Source of the DNA: Ulva prolifera
Taxonomy: Eukaryota; Chlorophyta; Ulvophyceae; Ulvales; Ulvaceae
NCBI GenBank assembly: GCA_023078555.1
Contig: CM041201.1
Location: 3,417,713 to 3,481,712, forward strand
DNA length: 64,000 nucleotides
Direction: 5' to 3'
A model generated the notes under the pieces. The model saw nothing but the letters and a program-made list of their open reading frames with translations, did not search any database and was not told where the DNA came from. Shown piece after piece: positions 36,870 to 47,080 of this stretch. A program made the translations under genes and the position numbers. The first letter of the stretch is position 1. Every line of letters starts with the position of its first letter.

Positions 36870-37345
36870 GTGGCCAGCGGTGCTACCTGCCGTGCATGCT
36901 TCTCCAACTTTGTCCTTCGTACTCATGGTCATGGCAGGTGGAACTGATAGGAGGGAATTCAAAGCTCCGTAGCAGGACATGCTCGATTCACCTGCTGCGA
37001 ACAGTGGTGCCCGAGTTGCAGATGTTCACCGTCGTGCTGCATGCTTGCTATGTCAGCGGCCCCGGCTGGCGGTGTAAACAACCTGAAGCTGCCCGGAACA
37101 TTGCTCGGCAACGTAGAACATGTTTAGAGCATCGAGTCGCGCCTAGCGTGACTGGCGGACGACGGAGCAGGCGTGCTTGTGTAAACTGTAGCTTGTTTGT
37201 GTCACCCGGAAGCTGCTGGTACACAGAGGCCAACGAAGACTGCTGCATGTCTTCAATTTATAATGTATGAGACTGAGGGGACGAGACAGAGCCACTTGTG
37301 GCGCCAGCATGGCGCGCCTTACCAGAGGCGGGTTGCGAGCTCACG
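36870..37345 (+). promoter_or_regulatory. Conserved upstream block of array unit 2
   Basis: It starts with a fossil LINE end (GCGGTGCTACCTGCC...CTTTGTCCTTCGTAC) followed by TCATGGTCATGGCAGG. It then carries CAGCGGCCCCGGCTGGCGG, TTGTGTAAACTGTAGCTTG and GGGTTGCGAGCTCAC. Unit 4 has the same blocks at 45330-45800. The block is separated from its TATA box by the transposon at 37352-38927. Confidence 0.6.
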
Positions 37346-37351
37346 CAGGAG

Positions 37352-38927
37352 AGGGGGGTCGGCACTCAGTCCTCATGCACGTCCAATTGAACCGCGAGCA
37401 CCTCAGAAAGCTCTAGACAGCGCTGGGAACGTCTATAGACTCACAGCAACTTCATGAATGCTGCTGTATCTTTGTTTTGAGTCGCTGGGCGAAATCGACC
37501 TTTGGCCCGAAATCCGCGTGCATGGCTGGGCAAAAAGCCCCATTGTGCCCAGCGAGCACGAATTCGCGCCCAGCGATACTGGAAGCATGCCCAATGGCCT
37601 CACAACACCCTTAGTATGCCTCTAATGCATCCTGATGCGTTATAAATGGTCGGTCGTGTTGCTGCGGGCGGTACAGCGCATGCTCTGCCATGTTTGCTTC
37701 CCTGGGACGCCATCGACCGCGTCCCAGGAGCTGGCACGCACAGAGTAATTACCGGAGATATTTGAGATGTCTTTTTGGGTCTGGCGAGACTATTGCTTGC
37801 TCTCTGTCGGTCTGGGTGGGCAGATTGGCTGCTGCATTTTGTACTCCATAGTGCTGGGCGTTGTCAACAGTCAATCACGACAGGGCCAGGCATAGACTCT
37901 GCAGCACATAAGATTGGCACGTCCTGACAGCATATGTGACACTTTCTTTCCATCCAGGTTACGTGTGACGACCTTGTTGCATACATGTGTGACTCTGTAT
38001 CTCTCTGAGATACCACTGGAGAGTAGTGTATCGCCCTCTTCAGCAGATCAGGCACTGTTTAGGACCACGGCAGGCTATCTCTCGTAAAACTGTGCGTGGC
38101 TCTACTGCATGTTAGTGTGGACTCAGGCGCACAATGACGAGCCTACGCAAGCCTCCCATTTTGTAGAATGGTGCTTGCTTGCAGTCCATGCTGATGATAG
38201 GAATGTACATGTACATCCAACTTCATATTCTGATCGCTTTTGATGAACATTCCTGGTCGGTGGTGCTGCTGTCCCTGTGATCTAAAGGTGTACAAGGAGC
38301 ACTGCTATGCAGTGTAGCATGCCACATTGACTGATCCGGAGGTTCACGCAGTACTGTATGGACAGACATCAAATTAGTGGTGACAACAATACTGATTTAA
38401 GGTGAAGCTCACAACACTGGAGCTGCTGCGATGTTTTGAGTCTCTCTCTGCAACGAGCACCTCGTTCATGTGCTCTTTGTTCACCACACAAGACAGCTGC
38501 ATATTTGCTAATAGTTTGGTAAGCTCGCGGAAATAATGGTACTCGTTGGGATTCACCCCGCCAGTATGTTCGCCCGCCATGATGCTGGTCGGACGCGAAC
38601 ACCGCACGGTGACACAAGTGGAGTTGGCAGACAGTGGAACATCAGTGCATAACATGATAGTGTTTTTCGAGTGCTCTCTGCCCACTGATCACGATGGGCA
38701 TACGCTGGGCACCGTTTGAGGCCATCTGAGCCGTCGCTGGGCAAAACGGGGGGTTTGGTCCAAAAACCCCGGTTTCGCTGGGCGTTTTCACCTGTTTCGC
38801 CCAGACTACTTATAATCGATTCAAGAGGATACTCCGAGTCTATAGGACGTTTCCGCGCTGTCTGGAGCTTTCTGAGGTGCTCGCGGTTCAATTGGACGTG
38901 CATGAGGCCCGAGTGCCGACCCCCCTA
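37352..38927. mobile_element. Non-autonomous DNA transposon with about 88-base terminal inverted repeats
   Basis: The left end AGGGGGGTCGGCACTC and the following 70 bases reappear in reverse complement at 38830-38926 with a few mismatches. The element is flanked by GCAGGAG on both sides (37345-37351 and 38928-38934). Removing it and one copy of GCAGGAG restores the promoter block seen in units 4 and 5. Subterminal copies of CGCTGGGC in both orientations lie inside each end, as in elements whose transposase binds subterminal repeats. No transposase is recognisable; the largest internal frame is a 103-codon minus-strand ORF at 38374-38685. The 7-8 base duplication would suit a hAT-like element, but the superfamily is unproven. 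Confidence 0.85.
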
Positions 38928-39063
38928 GCAGGAGCTCAGCAACGCCGACAGCCATACGACGCGATCGTGCAGCACACCACAGCCATACCACGACGCGATC
39001 GTGCAGCACACCACAAGCCATACGACCTGCTGTCTGTTTGACCTTGCCCCTGGAAGTGTGGGT
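38928..39063 (+). promoter_or_regulatory. Promoter-proximal block of array unit 2
   Basis: AGCAGGAGCTCAGCAACGCC continues the block broken by the transposon. A CACGACGCGATCGTGCAGCA segment is then tandemly duplicated (about 38955-39010). Unit 4 has a single copy of this segment. Confidence 0.6.
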
Positions 39064-39074
39064 CACATATATAG
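39064..39074 (+). promoter_or_regulatory. TATA box of array unit 2
   Basis: CACATATATAG lies 153 bases before the ATG at 39217, as in the sister units. Confidence 0.7.
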
Positions 39075-39216
39075 GCTCTGTCGTCGGTCTGCTCACATGA
39101 TGTGCCTTACACTGGTGTGCTCTGTATGCATAATAACCAGCAACCTGCCTGTCCGCAGTCCAAGTCCACACTCCCCTTGCGCCCTCCTGGGCTTCATCAG
39201 TGCAATCTGAGACATC

Positions 39217-40163
39217 ATGCGGGCTCCTGTGGCCCTGTTGCTGCTTGCGTGCTACATGTTAGCCCAGTGTACAGCCTTCGTGTGGAGCCGAGGCTGCTTC
39301 AATCCTGAAGACTCGCACACCGCAAACATGCTGTTGCTTGGTGGGGTGGGGTTGGGTCTTGGGGCCAGGGTGGCCCCCGGCAATCGGGCGGCCATGATGG
39401 GCGGCCTCAGGCAGGTGTGTTGGGTTTGGCCCTGTCGTACGTGTTACAAGGACAAAGGCAGCAAGGGTTTGTGGGTGTGTGGGTGTGTGCTTGGCGGTCT
39501 ACGGGTCTGTGTCTTTTGCTGCGCCGGTTCTGGGTTTTTTTTTCTGGGCGTGGTGTCGCGTGCGTGGGTGTCTGTGTGTTTGCATCGTTTGTTTGCTTCT
39601 TTCGCGGTGATGCCCGCCTTGCTGCCTTTGTCGTTGTAACGCACCGCAGACAGGTCCTGCAGCTGTGCACTGCAGTTCTTCGGCACAGGCATGGAAGGCA
39701 AGGGCGTGTCCCTGAAGATCTTCAACCCTCTGCAAGGCGACATGGTGACCGCAGATACCCCCTTTGACCATAAGAAAGCAGCGGTCGAGTTCCTTGCACC
39801 CGTATGGATATCCACGACACTAGGCCGGTCTGCCCGCACCTGGACAAGATCGAGGTCACCTTCAAGGCTCCGGACGCCATCAGCTCAATCGGCATGCTTG
39901 TCCTGGACTCGTTCGAAGGCAAGGTGCCTGCCACCCAGGTCCCACTGGGCGAGTGCTTCACAATCGAGCAGCGTGAAGTGCGGCCCAGGATCCTCTGGAG
40001 ACGGCCCCAGACAATCAGCAGTGTGTATGGGGCTGTGTGGGCCGACCTCTGGTGTGCATTCAAGCCAGGCCGGCAGCCGGCCGGTTCTCGAGAGAACCTT
40101 GGAACTCCAGAGCAGATTGCCTGTGAGCAGCGGCCCGGAACAGAGCTCCAGAGTGGCTGCTAG
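39217..40163 (+). pseudogene. Array unit 2: small secreted protein, subfamily B, with insertion and frameshift
   Basis: A signal peptide (ALLLLACYMLAQCTAF) is followed by CFNPEDSHTA. A 317-base LINE fragment then interrupts the frame. Coding resumes at CSCALQFFGTGMEGKG and matches unit 6 closely. About eight extra bases (GTATGGAT, near 39807) shift the frame, and the remainder (ECFTIEQREVRP...SVYG...LWCAFKPGR...LQSGC) continues in the new frame to 40163. A donor-like G/GTGGGG at 39350 and acceptor CGCAG at 39649 could splice the insertion out in frame, adding about five residues. The downstream frameshift would still truncate the protein. Confidence 0.78.
39325..39641 (+). mobile_element. 5'-truncated LINE 3' end inserted in unit 2
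   Basis: It contains the G/T-rich block (GGTGGGGTGGGGTTGGG, GGCCCCCGGCAATCGGG) and ends CCTTTGTCGTTGTAAC. It is flanked by CACCGCA direct repeats (39318-39324 and 39642-39648). Removing it and one repeat restores the frame seen in unit 6. Its blocks align in order with the last 380 bases of the insertion in unit 5. Confidence 0.83.
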
Positions 40164-40700
40164 CCACTGGGTGAGATCACGCACGAGTATGATGACCTGA
40201 TTGGCATGATCGCCGTGGTGCCTCGTGGTCAGAAGTTGTCGTTGAACTATGTAGCTGTTAACGAATTCGTGCTGAGGGTGGACGTGTCCACTGGACACTG
40301 TCCAGGCGTCCATGGACACACTGTAGAGTGGCACACAGATGGGATGGGTGTGTGAGGATAGTTTGCAGAGATTCAGTGTGTGACAGCTTAATGGCAGGAG
40401 TAGCATGATCGTATTCAATCTAGAGCAGCCGATGTGAACTCGGTGATGTTGAGCAGGTGTGTGTCAGACACTAGCCGACTGATAAACTGTAGCGCGTGAC
40501 ACATTCATGCGGTTCTGCCTGCAACTGCTCACTGCTGAAAGCAAATCTCTTGATGCAGCCTGGCTCGCCAGCAGCATGCCAGGCTTGCCATCACCTGGGA
40601 CCATTCCACCAGCGCCAGTCCAATGCTGCCCACCCTCCGAGTTGCTCAGCGCAATGAGTCAGTACCACTGTGTCGCTCCATGCAAGATGTCCTGACTAGT
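40164..40700 (+). other. 3' flank of array unit 2
   Basis: It aligns with the other unit 3' flanks. A GATAAACTGTAGCGCGTGAC stretch lies at about 40480, and CACCAGCGCCAGTCCA-type sequence near 40610 resembles 59950. Confidence 0.45.
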
Positions 40701-41401
40701 ACTGTGTAAGTATCGAGCATGTAGCATGAGATAGGCCGCTGCTGCGTGGCCACGCTGGCACGAGATAATACGCGCAGGCCTCATGGTAGCAGACATCTCT
40801 GCACAGGTGCCTGGGGCAGCCACCAGAGCCTCCGATGTAGGCCGCCCGGCCCCGTGCTATGGTAAAAGCTTGAATAGCTGTACCCCGTGACGTAAGATTA
40901 TATACCTCAGAGTCTGCTGACGCATGGCAAAGGACACCTGATCATGAGCCTCAAACGCACCAGACTTGCGAATGTCCGGGGCAGCGAACTCTTCCGCGAC
41001 AGCGCCAGCTCTCTCGGGGTTCACGCACCTGTTTTGGATGTAGATCCACTGCCGCACTGCCGTGGCTGCGGTGCGCGGCGGCAGATCTCACACAGCACCC
41101 CAATCGCTGCCTCGCCTGCGCAGATAACGCCACTGTTCACGCTGACACGCTGCCCCACACAGACAATTGAAGCAGCTGCTGGGCATGCTCGGCAGGCGGG
41201 TCTGAGCCGTATGCTGCTTCTGTTGGTCTGCTGACCGCTATCACCCAGTGGCCTCCGCCGACTGGCTGTTCCCCTTCCCCGCCGCGTAGTTCGCTGGATC
41301 TCTGCATGGCGCGGGGTCGTTGTGGCAGGGCCTGTGCTGCCATGACGCGGCGCGGTGCAGGCTTTGGCGGGGGTGCTGGACGCGTACCGGCTGTCTGTTA
41401 C

Positions 41402-41493
41402 AAAAGAGTGAACGGGAGAAGACAAACCCCGAAGCCGAATCTCATCCGAAGCAACAGCAACACACACATAGGCACATAACCACACCGGCTGCA
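41402..41493 (-). mobile_element. Short reverse LINE-end insertion with 12-base target duplication
   Basis: The core AAAAGAGTGAACGGGAGAA is shared with the insertion at 45912-46010. GCTGTCTGTTAC flanks it on both sides (41390-41401 and 41494-41505). On the minus strand it ends CTCCCGTTCACTCTTTTGTAAC-like, similar to the longer LINE ends. Confidence 0.75.
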
Positions 41494-42399
41494 GCTGTCT
41501 GTTACTGGGGAGGGCTGCGCGGCGGGCTTCGAATTCCTGCTGCTGCGTGCACGGTGTTCAGGGTGGACCCGGACTCGGGGCCTGGGGCTCCTGCTGCAGT
41601 GGGCTTGCCCGGCCGTGCGGACCGATCCGAGCCGCCTTGGGCGCTGTGTGGCAGGTGACGCTGCGTGTGCGGGAGCATGCGAGTTTGAGTGGGTGTGTTT
41701 CAAGATTCGAGGCGAGCAGGCGGGCAGGAACGACGTGCGGCACACGCACAGGAACACCCACACATATGTTAACACACCCACGCCACAGCCAGAATCTCCC
41801 GCGGGCAACTGCGCAAGACTGCCATCATCCAAAGCAACTCACGCCCCGCACATGTTCCTGTACAGGAAGGACGGTCGCCGACGGGCGCAAGCGACATGCA
41901 GCCGGGCTCTCAGGCATGTGAGCTCATCTGCAGCTAGCACCGAAGAGTAGACGATGAATGCGACGGAAGAACTTCTCACGAATCCGCTCCCCGTACTCAC
42001 GTCCCACGTGATGGTACAGCGCTGGGACCACTTCGTAGCGGGAGTGCATGACCCCCTGATGGTACCCGTCGGCGCGGCCAAATTTGCTCAAGCCGTGGAG
42101 CCTAGCCGTGGAAGGCTTGCATGCAGACGTGTGTGTACACGTAGACACGGAGACCCAGGACCAGCAGGATCGGCTTATCATGCCCCGCATCACAGTGCAG
42201 TCTTGGGCACGTCGATGAGTGTGGGCACCATGCCCAATGGCGCTCAAGAGGCAGGCACACACATTCCGCGTCCGCCGGCCGGCCGTATACTACGTAGCCA
42301 TGCATTGGTGCTGCAGCTGTCGGGGAAGCTCGAGGATCCGGGCTCGGCGGCGGGTTTTCAGGCAGCTGTGTGTTGTCACTTGTTGGATTTGACGAACCT

Positions 42400-42534
42400 C
42401 GGGGTTGTTTTTGTGCTCCATGTCAGCGCATGCCTGTGTTGCTTCTGTGCGGATCCGCACATCGATCTGGGTCTTGTTTGGTTTGTTTCGGCTGTGTCGT
42501 TGCTACCTGCCCCGCCGACTGTGGCCTTGTAATA
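42400..42534 (+). repeat. Fossil LINE 3' end at the upstream edge of unit 3
   Basis: The stretch GTTGCTACCTGCCCCGCCG...GGCCTTGTAATAC matches the family 3' end. ATGATCATGGCAGGCGG follows directly, as in units 2 and 4. Confidence 0.6.
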
Positions 42535-42535
42535 C

Positions 42536-43032
42536 ATGATCATGGCAGGCGGCCGAGTGGATCTGTTCGGGGAGCCTTTGGACCTTCGCGAGGAAATGGT
42601 ATCCACAGTTGCTGCCAAGCCTGGTGCCTGCCTTGCGGGTGATCACAGTGGATTTGCGCCCGGCCAATGTCGACGGCCCCTGCGACCATATCCACACCCC
42701 AACGATGCCCACATGCCGCTCAGCATACTCCTATAAACCTATTTGCAGCAGTGCGACGCAGGGGCGCGTAGCGCGAGTAGCGGACGATGGCGCACGCACG
42801 CTTGAGGGCGTTGCTGCTGGTGTTTTCTCCTCGGGACTCGCTAGCCTATAGATATGATGCCTGAAATTACTAATTATGGGACTAGGAAGTCGAGACAGGG
42901 CCATGTGTGGCGTCAGCATGGCGTAATTTGCCGGACACGGGCGCGACGTCGATCAGAAGCTCGAAAACTATGGTGCGGTCGTGCAGAACGTCGCATGTCG
43001 CACAACCCGCTGTCAATCTGGAGCTCTGAGAT
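42536..43032 (+). promoter_or_regulatory. Conserved upstream block of array unit 3
   Basis: The blocks shared with other units are ATGATCATGGCAGGCGG, AATGTCGACGGCCCC, TGTGTGGCGTCAGCATGGCG and a worn GCTCGAAAAC version of the GAGCTC element. Confidence 0.55.
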
Positions 43033-43042
43033 ACATATATAG
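43033..43042 (+). promoter_or_regulatory. TATA box of array unit 3
   Basis: ACATATATAG lies 147 bases after position 43042, counted to the ATG at 43189, as in the sister units. Confidence 0.7.
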
Positions 43043-43188
43043 TCTGTGAGGATGGTGTGCTCACATGATCTGTGTTACCTAGGTGTGCCTTGTGCCTCTG
43101 TACATACCCACTACAGCAATCTGCCTGTCCGAAATCCAAGCCCACATCCCCATGCTCTTAGCTACGCTTCAGCAGCACATCTAAAGAC

Positions 43189-43815
43189 ATGATGCGCTCT
43201 CATCTTGCATCATTTGTGCTTGCCTGCTACGTAGTTGCCCAGTGTGCAGTCTTTGTGCGGGGCAGAGGCTGTTTCGGTACTGGTCCTCAGCACTCACGCT
43301 TAGCAGACATTGGACTCCGCTGCGCATTACAGTTCTTCGCCACAGGCATGGAGGGCAAAAATGTGTCCCTGGCGATCTCCGACCCCGAAGACGGCACCAT
43401 CATAACTGACGATGCTCCTTTTGATGAGGAGAAAGCAGTGATAGAGTTTTATGCTCGTATCCACTCGGGTCCACTTTCTGGTGCTGGCCGTACGACCTGC
43501 TTGCACGTTGAAAGAATCGCAGTTATCTTCAACGCGCCGTATCACATCGATTCGATCGACAAGCTTTTCCTGGACTCATTCGAGGGCGAGTATCCAGCCA
43601 CTCAAGAACCCCTGGGCCAGTGTTTCACCATTGAGCAGCGGGAAGTGCGGCGCCGGGGCTGGCAACAGGAGATCGTTTCCAGTGTGTACGGCACCGTCTA
43701 CACTGACCTATGGTGTGCAACTGTCCATAGCCGGTCAGGTCGGCGTGGCACACCTGAGCAGATCGCGTTTGAGCAGCGGCCCAGAAAAGGGCTGGCCCTC
43801 CAGAGTGGCTGCTAG
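43189..43815 (+). CDS. Array unit 3: small secreted six-cysteine protein, subfamily B (intact)
   Basis: The single exon encodes 208 residues. Two ATGs are adjacent (43189 and 43192); the second corresponds to the start in sister units. A signal peptide (SFVLACYVVAQCAVFVRG) is followed by a mature domain with six conserved cysteines, in GCFG, RCALQFF, TCLHVERI, QCFTIEQREVR, YTDLWC and the C-terminal LQSGC. It shares the blocks FATGMEGK, DSFEG..PATQEPLG and TPEQIAFEQ with units 2 and 6. An extra nine or so residues after ARIHS distinguish it from unit 6. No known domain is recognised. The regular cysteines suggest a disulfide-stabilised extracellular protein. This and unit 6 are the only uninterrupted members. 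Confidence 0.82.
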   Translation: MMRSHLASFVLACYVVAQCAVFVRGRGCFGTGPQHSRLADIGLRCALQFFATGMEGKNVSLAISDPEDGTIITDDAPFDEEKAVIEFYARIHSGPLSGAGRTTCLHVERIAVIFNAPYHIDSIDKLFLDSFEGEYPATQEPLGQCFTIEQREVRRRGWQQEIVSSVYGTVYTDLWCATVHSRSGRRGTPEQIAFEQRPRKGLALQSGC

Positions 43816-44440
43816 CACCCGGGTGGAACACAAACATACGATAGCTGTCGATGACTACTTGTCATAAGTACAGTGGTGTAGTATGGTCTGGATGCATCGC
43901 TTTTTGTTTTTGGTGTGGTTCACTGGTGTGGCATGGTTCGGGTTCGTGTAGGTCCGGGTTCGTGTAGGTCCCCTGGCAGCCAATCATGCTGAGAATAAGA
44001 CGTGTGGCCTTTCTCTGAGAATAATATGTGTGGCCTTTCTCTCTGAGAATAATATGGGTGGCCTTGTGGCCTGTATGCCTGCACTGTAGAGTAGCACGAG
44101 GGCAAGAGAAAGGTGTTTGAGTTTTAGTAGGTATGCAGGATCGCGATGATCGACAATTCAACAGAATGAACAGCACTAGCATGAGCAGCTGCTGTGGACT
44201 GTGTGATATTTAATTGAGGAAGTGCTGGTGCAGGGCATATGATACCAGCGAGCTTGTAAGCGGCAGCTGCTGCAATATTGGTGCCTGACACATTGATGCT
44301 GTCTTGCCGCCAGCACACAGCCAGCACACATTCATTACACATTCGCACACATTCATTACACATTCATTCACGCTCCCAGCATATCTCTTGTTGCAGCGTT
44401 GCTGGCCAGCAGCATGCCTGACAATCTCGCAGAGTTTCAC
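43816..44440 (+). other. 3' flank of array unit 3 with tandem repeats
   Basis: The flank contains tandem repeats at 43983-44062 and 44310-44375 and a conserved CCAGCGAGCTTGTAAGC near 44247, the counterpart of the TGTAA-containing block of the other units. Confidence 0.5.
43983..44062 (+). repeat. Threefold tandem repeat of about 27 bases
   Basis: The unit CTGAGAATAATATGTGTGG with CCTTTCTCT is repeated three times with small changes. Confidence 0.85.
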
Positions 44441-45329
44441 CCACGCCAGTCCTGCAGTGGTAGCTCTTTCTCCATCCCTTGGCGTTGCGGTACTCAGTGT
44501 CCTCAGGCGCGTTGCCTATATGTGGTGCACAGTGCTCACTCAGATTCCCGGCACTGAGGGCGGCCGCAACTGAACAGGGAGAAGTAACTGCTGACATAAT
44601 GAACCCCCCACATGTCGCAACAGCTGCCGTGGCAGGACTGAGCGCAGGCGGCGTCCGCAACAGCCTTCTCCACCTTTTACGCGGCCCTGCCTGTGCCACT
44701 GGTGGGCCCCGCGTGCAGAGTCAAAGCAAGACCTTCAAAGCATGCACGGACACCAAGATCATGCTTTCGCTACGCTTGGCTGGTCTCCAAAGGGCCGTCT
44801 GACTGGCTCCACGGCTCCGGCGGCTAAGGCGGCCGCGGCCAGCACTAATATCGATGCTAGCTCCGCCCGCCAAGCTCAGCATACAAACACATATTTTCTC
44901 CAAGTAGAGGGTGCCACGTTATATGGTGTCTGTGATGGGTCACCCTCCATCGTCCCTGAGCAGCACGCATGCACCCCCGCCAAATTTCCAAAGGTGCGTG
45001 GTCTTACTGTGCACTCATACAGCGCGCTCTCCCTGCGCCTGGTTTTGTGGGCTTACTGTGTGCGGCCCGCCCATTTCACCGCCATGCATGGCACGGTGGG
45101 GCGCCGTGCACGCATGCTACAGGCGGGACAATCCGGCACCGGGTGCATCAGTCACCCACAACATCGCCAGCCAGTCAGACACACGGCCACAGATCTAGAG
45201 TTGAGCAGGAGAGACGAACAACAGGGCCGGCTACACGTGGCCGCTCGAGCCGATCAGCCCAGACAGCCAGTGGGCGGCAAGAGGTCGCGGGACCGGGCAG
45301 CAACTCCCGTCAGGTCGGCACAACTGCGG
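44441..45329. other. Region between units 3 and 4
   Basis: A 430-codon frame crosses 44742-46034, but it runs through the unit 4 promoter and an insertion and has no domain, so it is not accepted as a gene. Parts near 45200-45330 (GCCAGTGGGCGGCAAGA) resemble 36660-36700 upstream of unit 2. Confidence 0.45.
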
Positions 45330-45900
45330 AGTAGCTTGCGGTGCTGTGTGCCGAACATGCTTCTCGGGCTTTCTCCTTGTGGCTCATGGTCGTGGCCGGC
45401 AACACGGAGCTCCGGAGTACGAGCCGGCCGTTACGTGTACACTGTACAGCCGCAGCGACTGGGCTTGCGCCCGAGTTGCAGACGTTCACCACGGTGTCGC
45501 GCGCCGGCAATATCAACGGCCCCAGCGGGCGGTATCAACAACCTGGTGCTGCCCGCCATGCAGCTCATGATCAGCAGCGTTGAAATTGTGGAGCAGTCCA
45601 GTGTAGGCGTGCCTGGCTCGACTGGCAGACGATGGAGCAAGCGCGCTTGTGTAAACTGTAGCTTGCTTCGTTCCCTCGGAAGTTTCGGGTGTGCAGAGAC
45701 CAACGAGGGGCGCTGCATGTCTGAAAGCACGGGAACGAGGGGATCTGTGGCGCTAGCATGGCGTAACGTGCCGGAGGCGGGCTGCGAGCTCAAGCAGGAG
45801 CTCAGCAACGCTGACCACGATGTGCTCGTGCAGCACACCACAAGCCACACGACCTGCTGTCTGTCCAAAGCCTGCTCCTGGAGGCATACGTCACATACAC
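45330..45900 (+). promoter_or_regulatory. Conserved upstream block and TATA region of array unit 4
   Basis: A fossil LINE-end-like GCGGTGCTGTGTGCC...CTTTCTCCTTGTGGC is followed by TCATGGTCGTGGC. Then come AATATCAACGGCCCC, TTGTGTAAACTGTAGCTTG, GTGGCGCTAGCATGGCG and GGGCTGCGAGCTCAAGCAGG. A weak TATA-like CACATACAC lies just before the insertion at 45912. Confidence 0.6.
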
Positions 45901-45911
45901 AAGCTCTGCTG

Positions 45912-46010
45912 TGTTTACAAAAGAGTGAACGGGAGAATACAAACACCAAAACCGAATCTCATCCGAATCAACAGCAACACATACACACACGATCACACTA
46001 CATCCGCACC
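45912..46010 (-). mobile_element. Short reverse LINE-end insertion beside the unit 4 TATA box
   Basis: This 99-base element is flanked by CAAGCTCTGCTG (45900-45911 and 46011-46022). The body shares AAAAGAGTGAACGGGAGAA and CCGAATCTCATCCGAA with the element at 41402-41493. It separates the TATA-like sequence from the transcription start region of unit 4. Confidence 0.82.
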
Positions 46011-46175
46011 CAAGCTCTGCTGGTGGTCTGCTGACATGATTTGCCTCAGTCGCAGTGTTCCAGTCACACTCGTGTGCTCTGTACGTCGGCACCAGCAACC
46101 TGCCTGTGCGTACGTAATACAAGCCCACACTCGCCTCACCTCCTTCTGGGCGTCAGCAGTGCAATCTGAGGCATC

Positions 46176-46310
46176 ATGCGTGCTCCTGTTGTGCTATCGT
46201 TACTTGCCTGCTACTTGTCGGCCCACTTCGCAGCCTTCAACATGGCTGGGGCTGCTATATCTCCTGAAGACTTCGGTCGGGCTTACAACGTCATGGACCA
46301 TCGATGATAT
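46176..46310 (+). pseudogene. Array unit 4: stub with signal peptide only
   Basis: The ATG at 46176 opens a typical family signal peptide (MRAPVVLSLLACYLSAHFAAF), but the mature part diverges at once and stops after about 44 codons. A faint resemblance to the PACLHLEK segment follows near 46340. The 5' leader is well conserved with units 2 and 6. Together with the promoter insertion, this marks a dead copy. Confidence 0.7.
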
Positions 46311-46493
46311 CTACAGTTCCGGGCTGGACCGGCCTCCTGCGGCATGCACATCATCAAGGCAGCAGGAACGGCGCAGATCTGTGTATCGGCTCCATATCCA
46401 CATTCCCTGGTGTGTGTGACAGAGTCATTGAGGGCGGCAGCACCAGCAGGGCCACACACAAGCACACCAAAGCCACCAATCACCATGGACACT

Positions 46494-46539
46494 GTGGCAA
46501 GGGTCCGGTGGTATAGCGGCCATATCACTGGATTGCCAC
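46494..46539. repeat. Foldback hairpin, family copy 3
   Basis: The loop GTATAGCGGCCATAT is identical to the copy at 31061. The right arm CACTGGATTGCCAC is intact and the left arm has several changes and an insertion. Confidence 0.7.
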
Positions 46540-46834
46540 AGACACCGACCCGGCTGCCGCTTCCGACCACAGCAAGATGGCCCCGCACCTGCGCCAGCAC
46601 GCGCCCCGTGGTGTGTGGCAGTAGTCCTGCCGCAGTACACGCCTCGGTGTTGCCATTGACCTCGAGACAGCGCTGCCAGAGGCTGCTGACCAGACAGTGC
46701 GCAGCGATTTCAAATGCAACTGTCGGAAGCATGTCGGCCTTCACCCAGATCCCATTGCGTGACGCGTACTGACAAGTCGGTCTGGCTGCGTGCACCGGAG
46801 GTGCAGTTCTCCCGACGGCTCGCTGATGCGGGGG

Positions 46835-47080
46835 CAGACCCCGGCACAGCCTCAAGAGGACTCGTCTTCCGAATCCGAGTCGAGCATGCGATGTGGGCTG
46901 TGTCCATGAAGCGATGCCGCGCAGCCGCTCGCCACCCGGCTGCGCTTCAGCCCCCGTCGCCACGTCATCCGGGCAAGGCCGCTGACTGAAAACTCTGATC
47001 GGCCTCACGCATCCATCTGGTGGCGTCATCCTGCGCCCTCTGGCTGGAGCGGCAGGCTGACGTTGTCCTCCCGCCGGGAA
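46835..47080 (+). mobile_element. LINE C-terminal domain relic
   Basis: Sequence such as CGGCTCGCTGATGCGG and a CATCCGGGCAAGGCCG stretch aligns in order with the RLADVAA...HAGKAV region of the LINE at 49.5-49.7 kb. It is fully degraded. Confidence 0.4.

Larger units (their letters stand above)
40701..42535. other. Repeat-rich region upstream of unit 3
   Basis: It includes a short reverse LINE end at 41402-41493, a G/T-rich stretch at about 41540-41720 and a further LINE 3' end reaching 42534. No gene was recognised on either strand. Confidence 0.45.

Noticed and set aside
36149-37270. A 373-codon plus-strand open frame
   Set aside because: It runs through an inverted LINE fragment and the conserved upstream block of unit 2. 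Related blocks in other units are not open in the same frame.
43983-44375. A CRISPR-like array
   Set aside because: The repeats are adjacent and degenerate, with no unique spacers and no cas genes. The setting is eukaryotic.
44742-46034. A 430-codon plus-strand open frame
   Set aside because: It crosses the unit 4 promoter block and a recent repeat insertion, has no domain, and its composition changes along its length. It is a chance frame.
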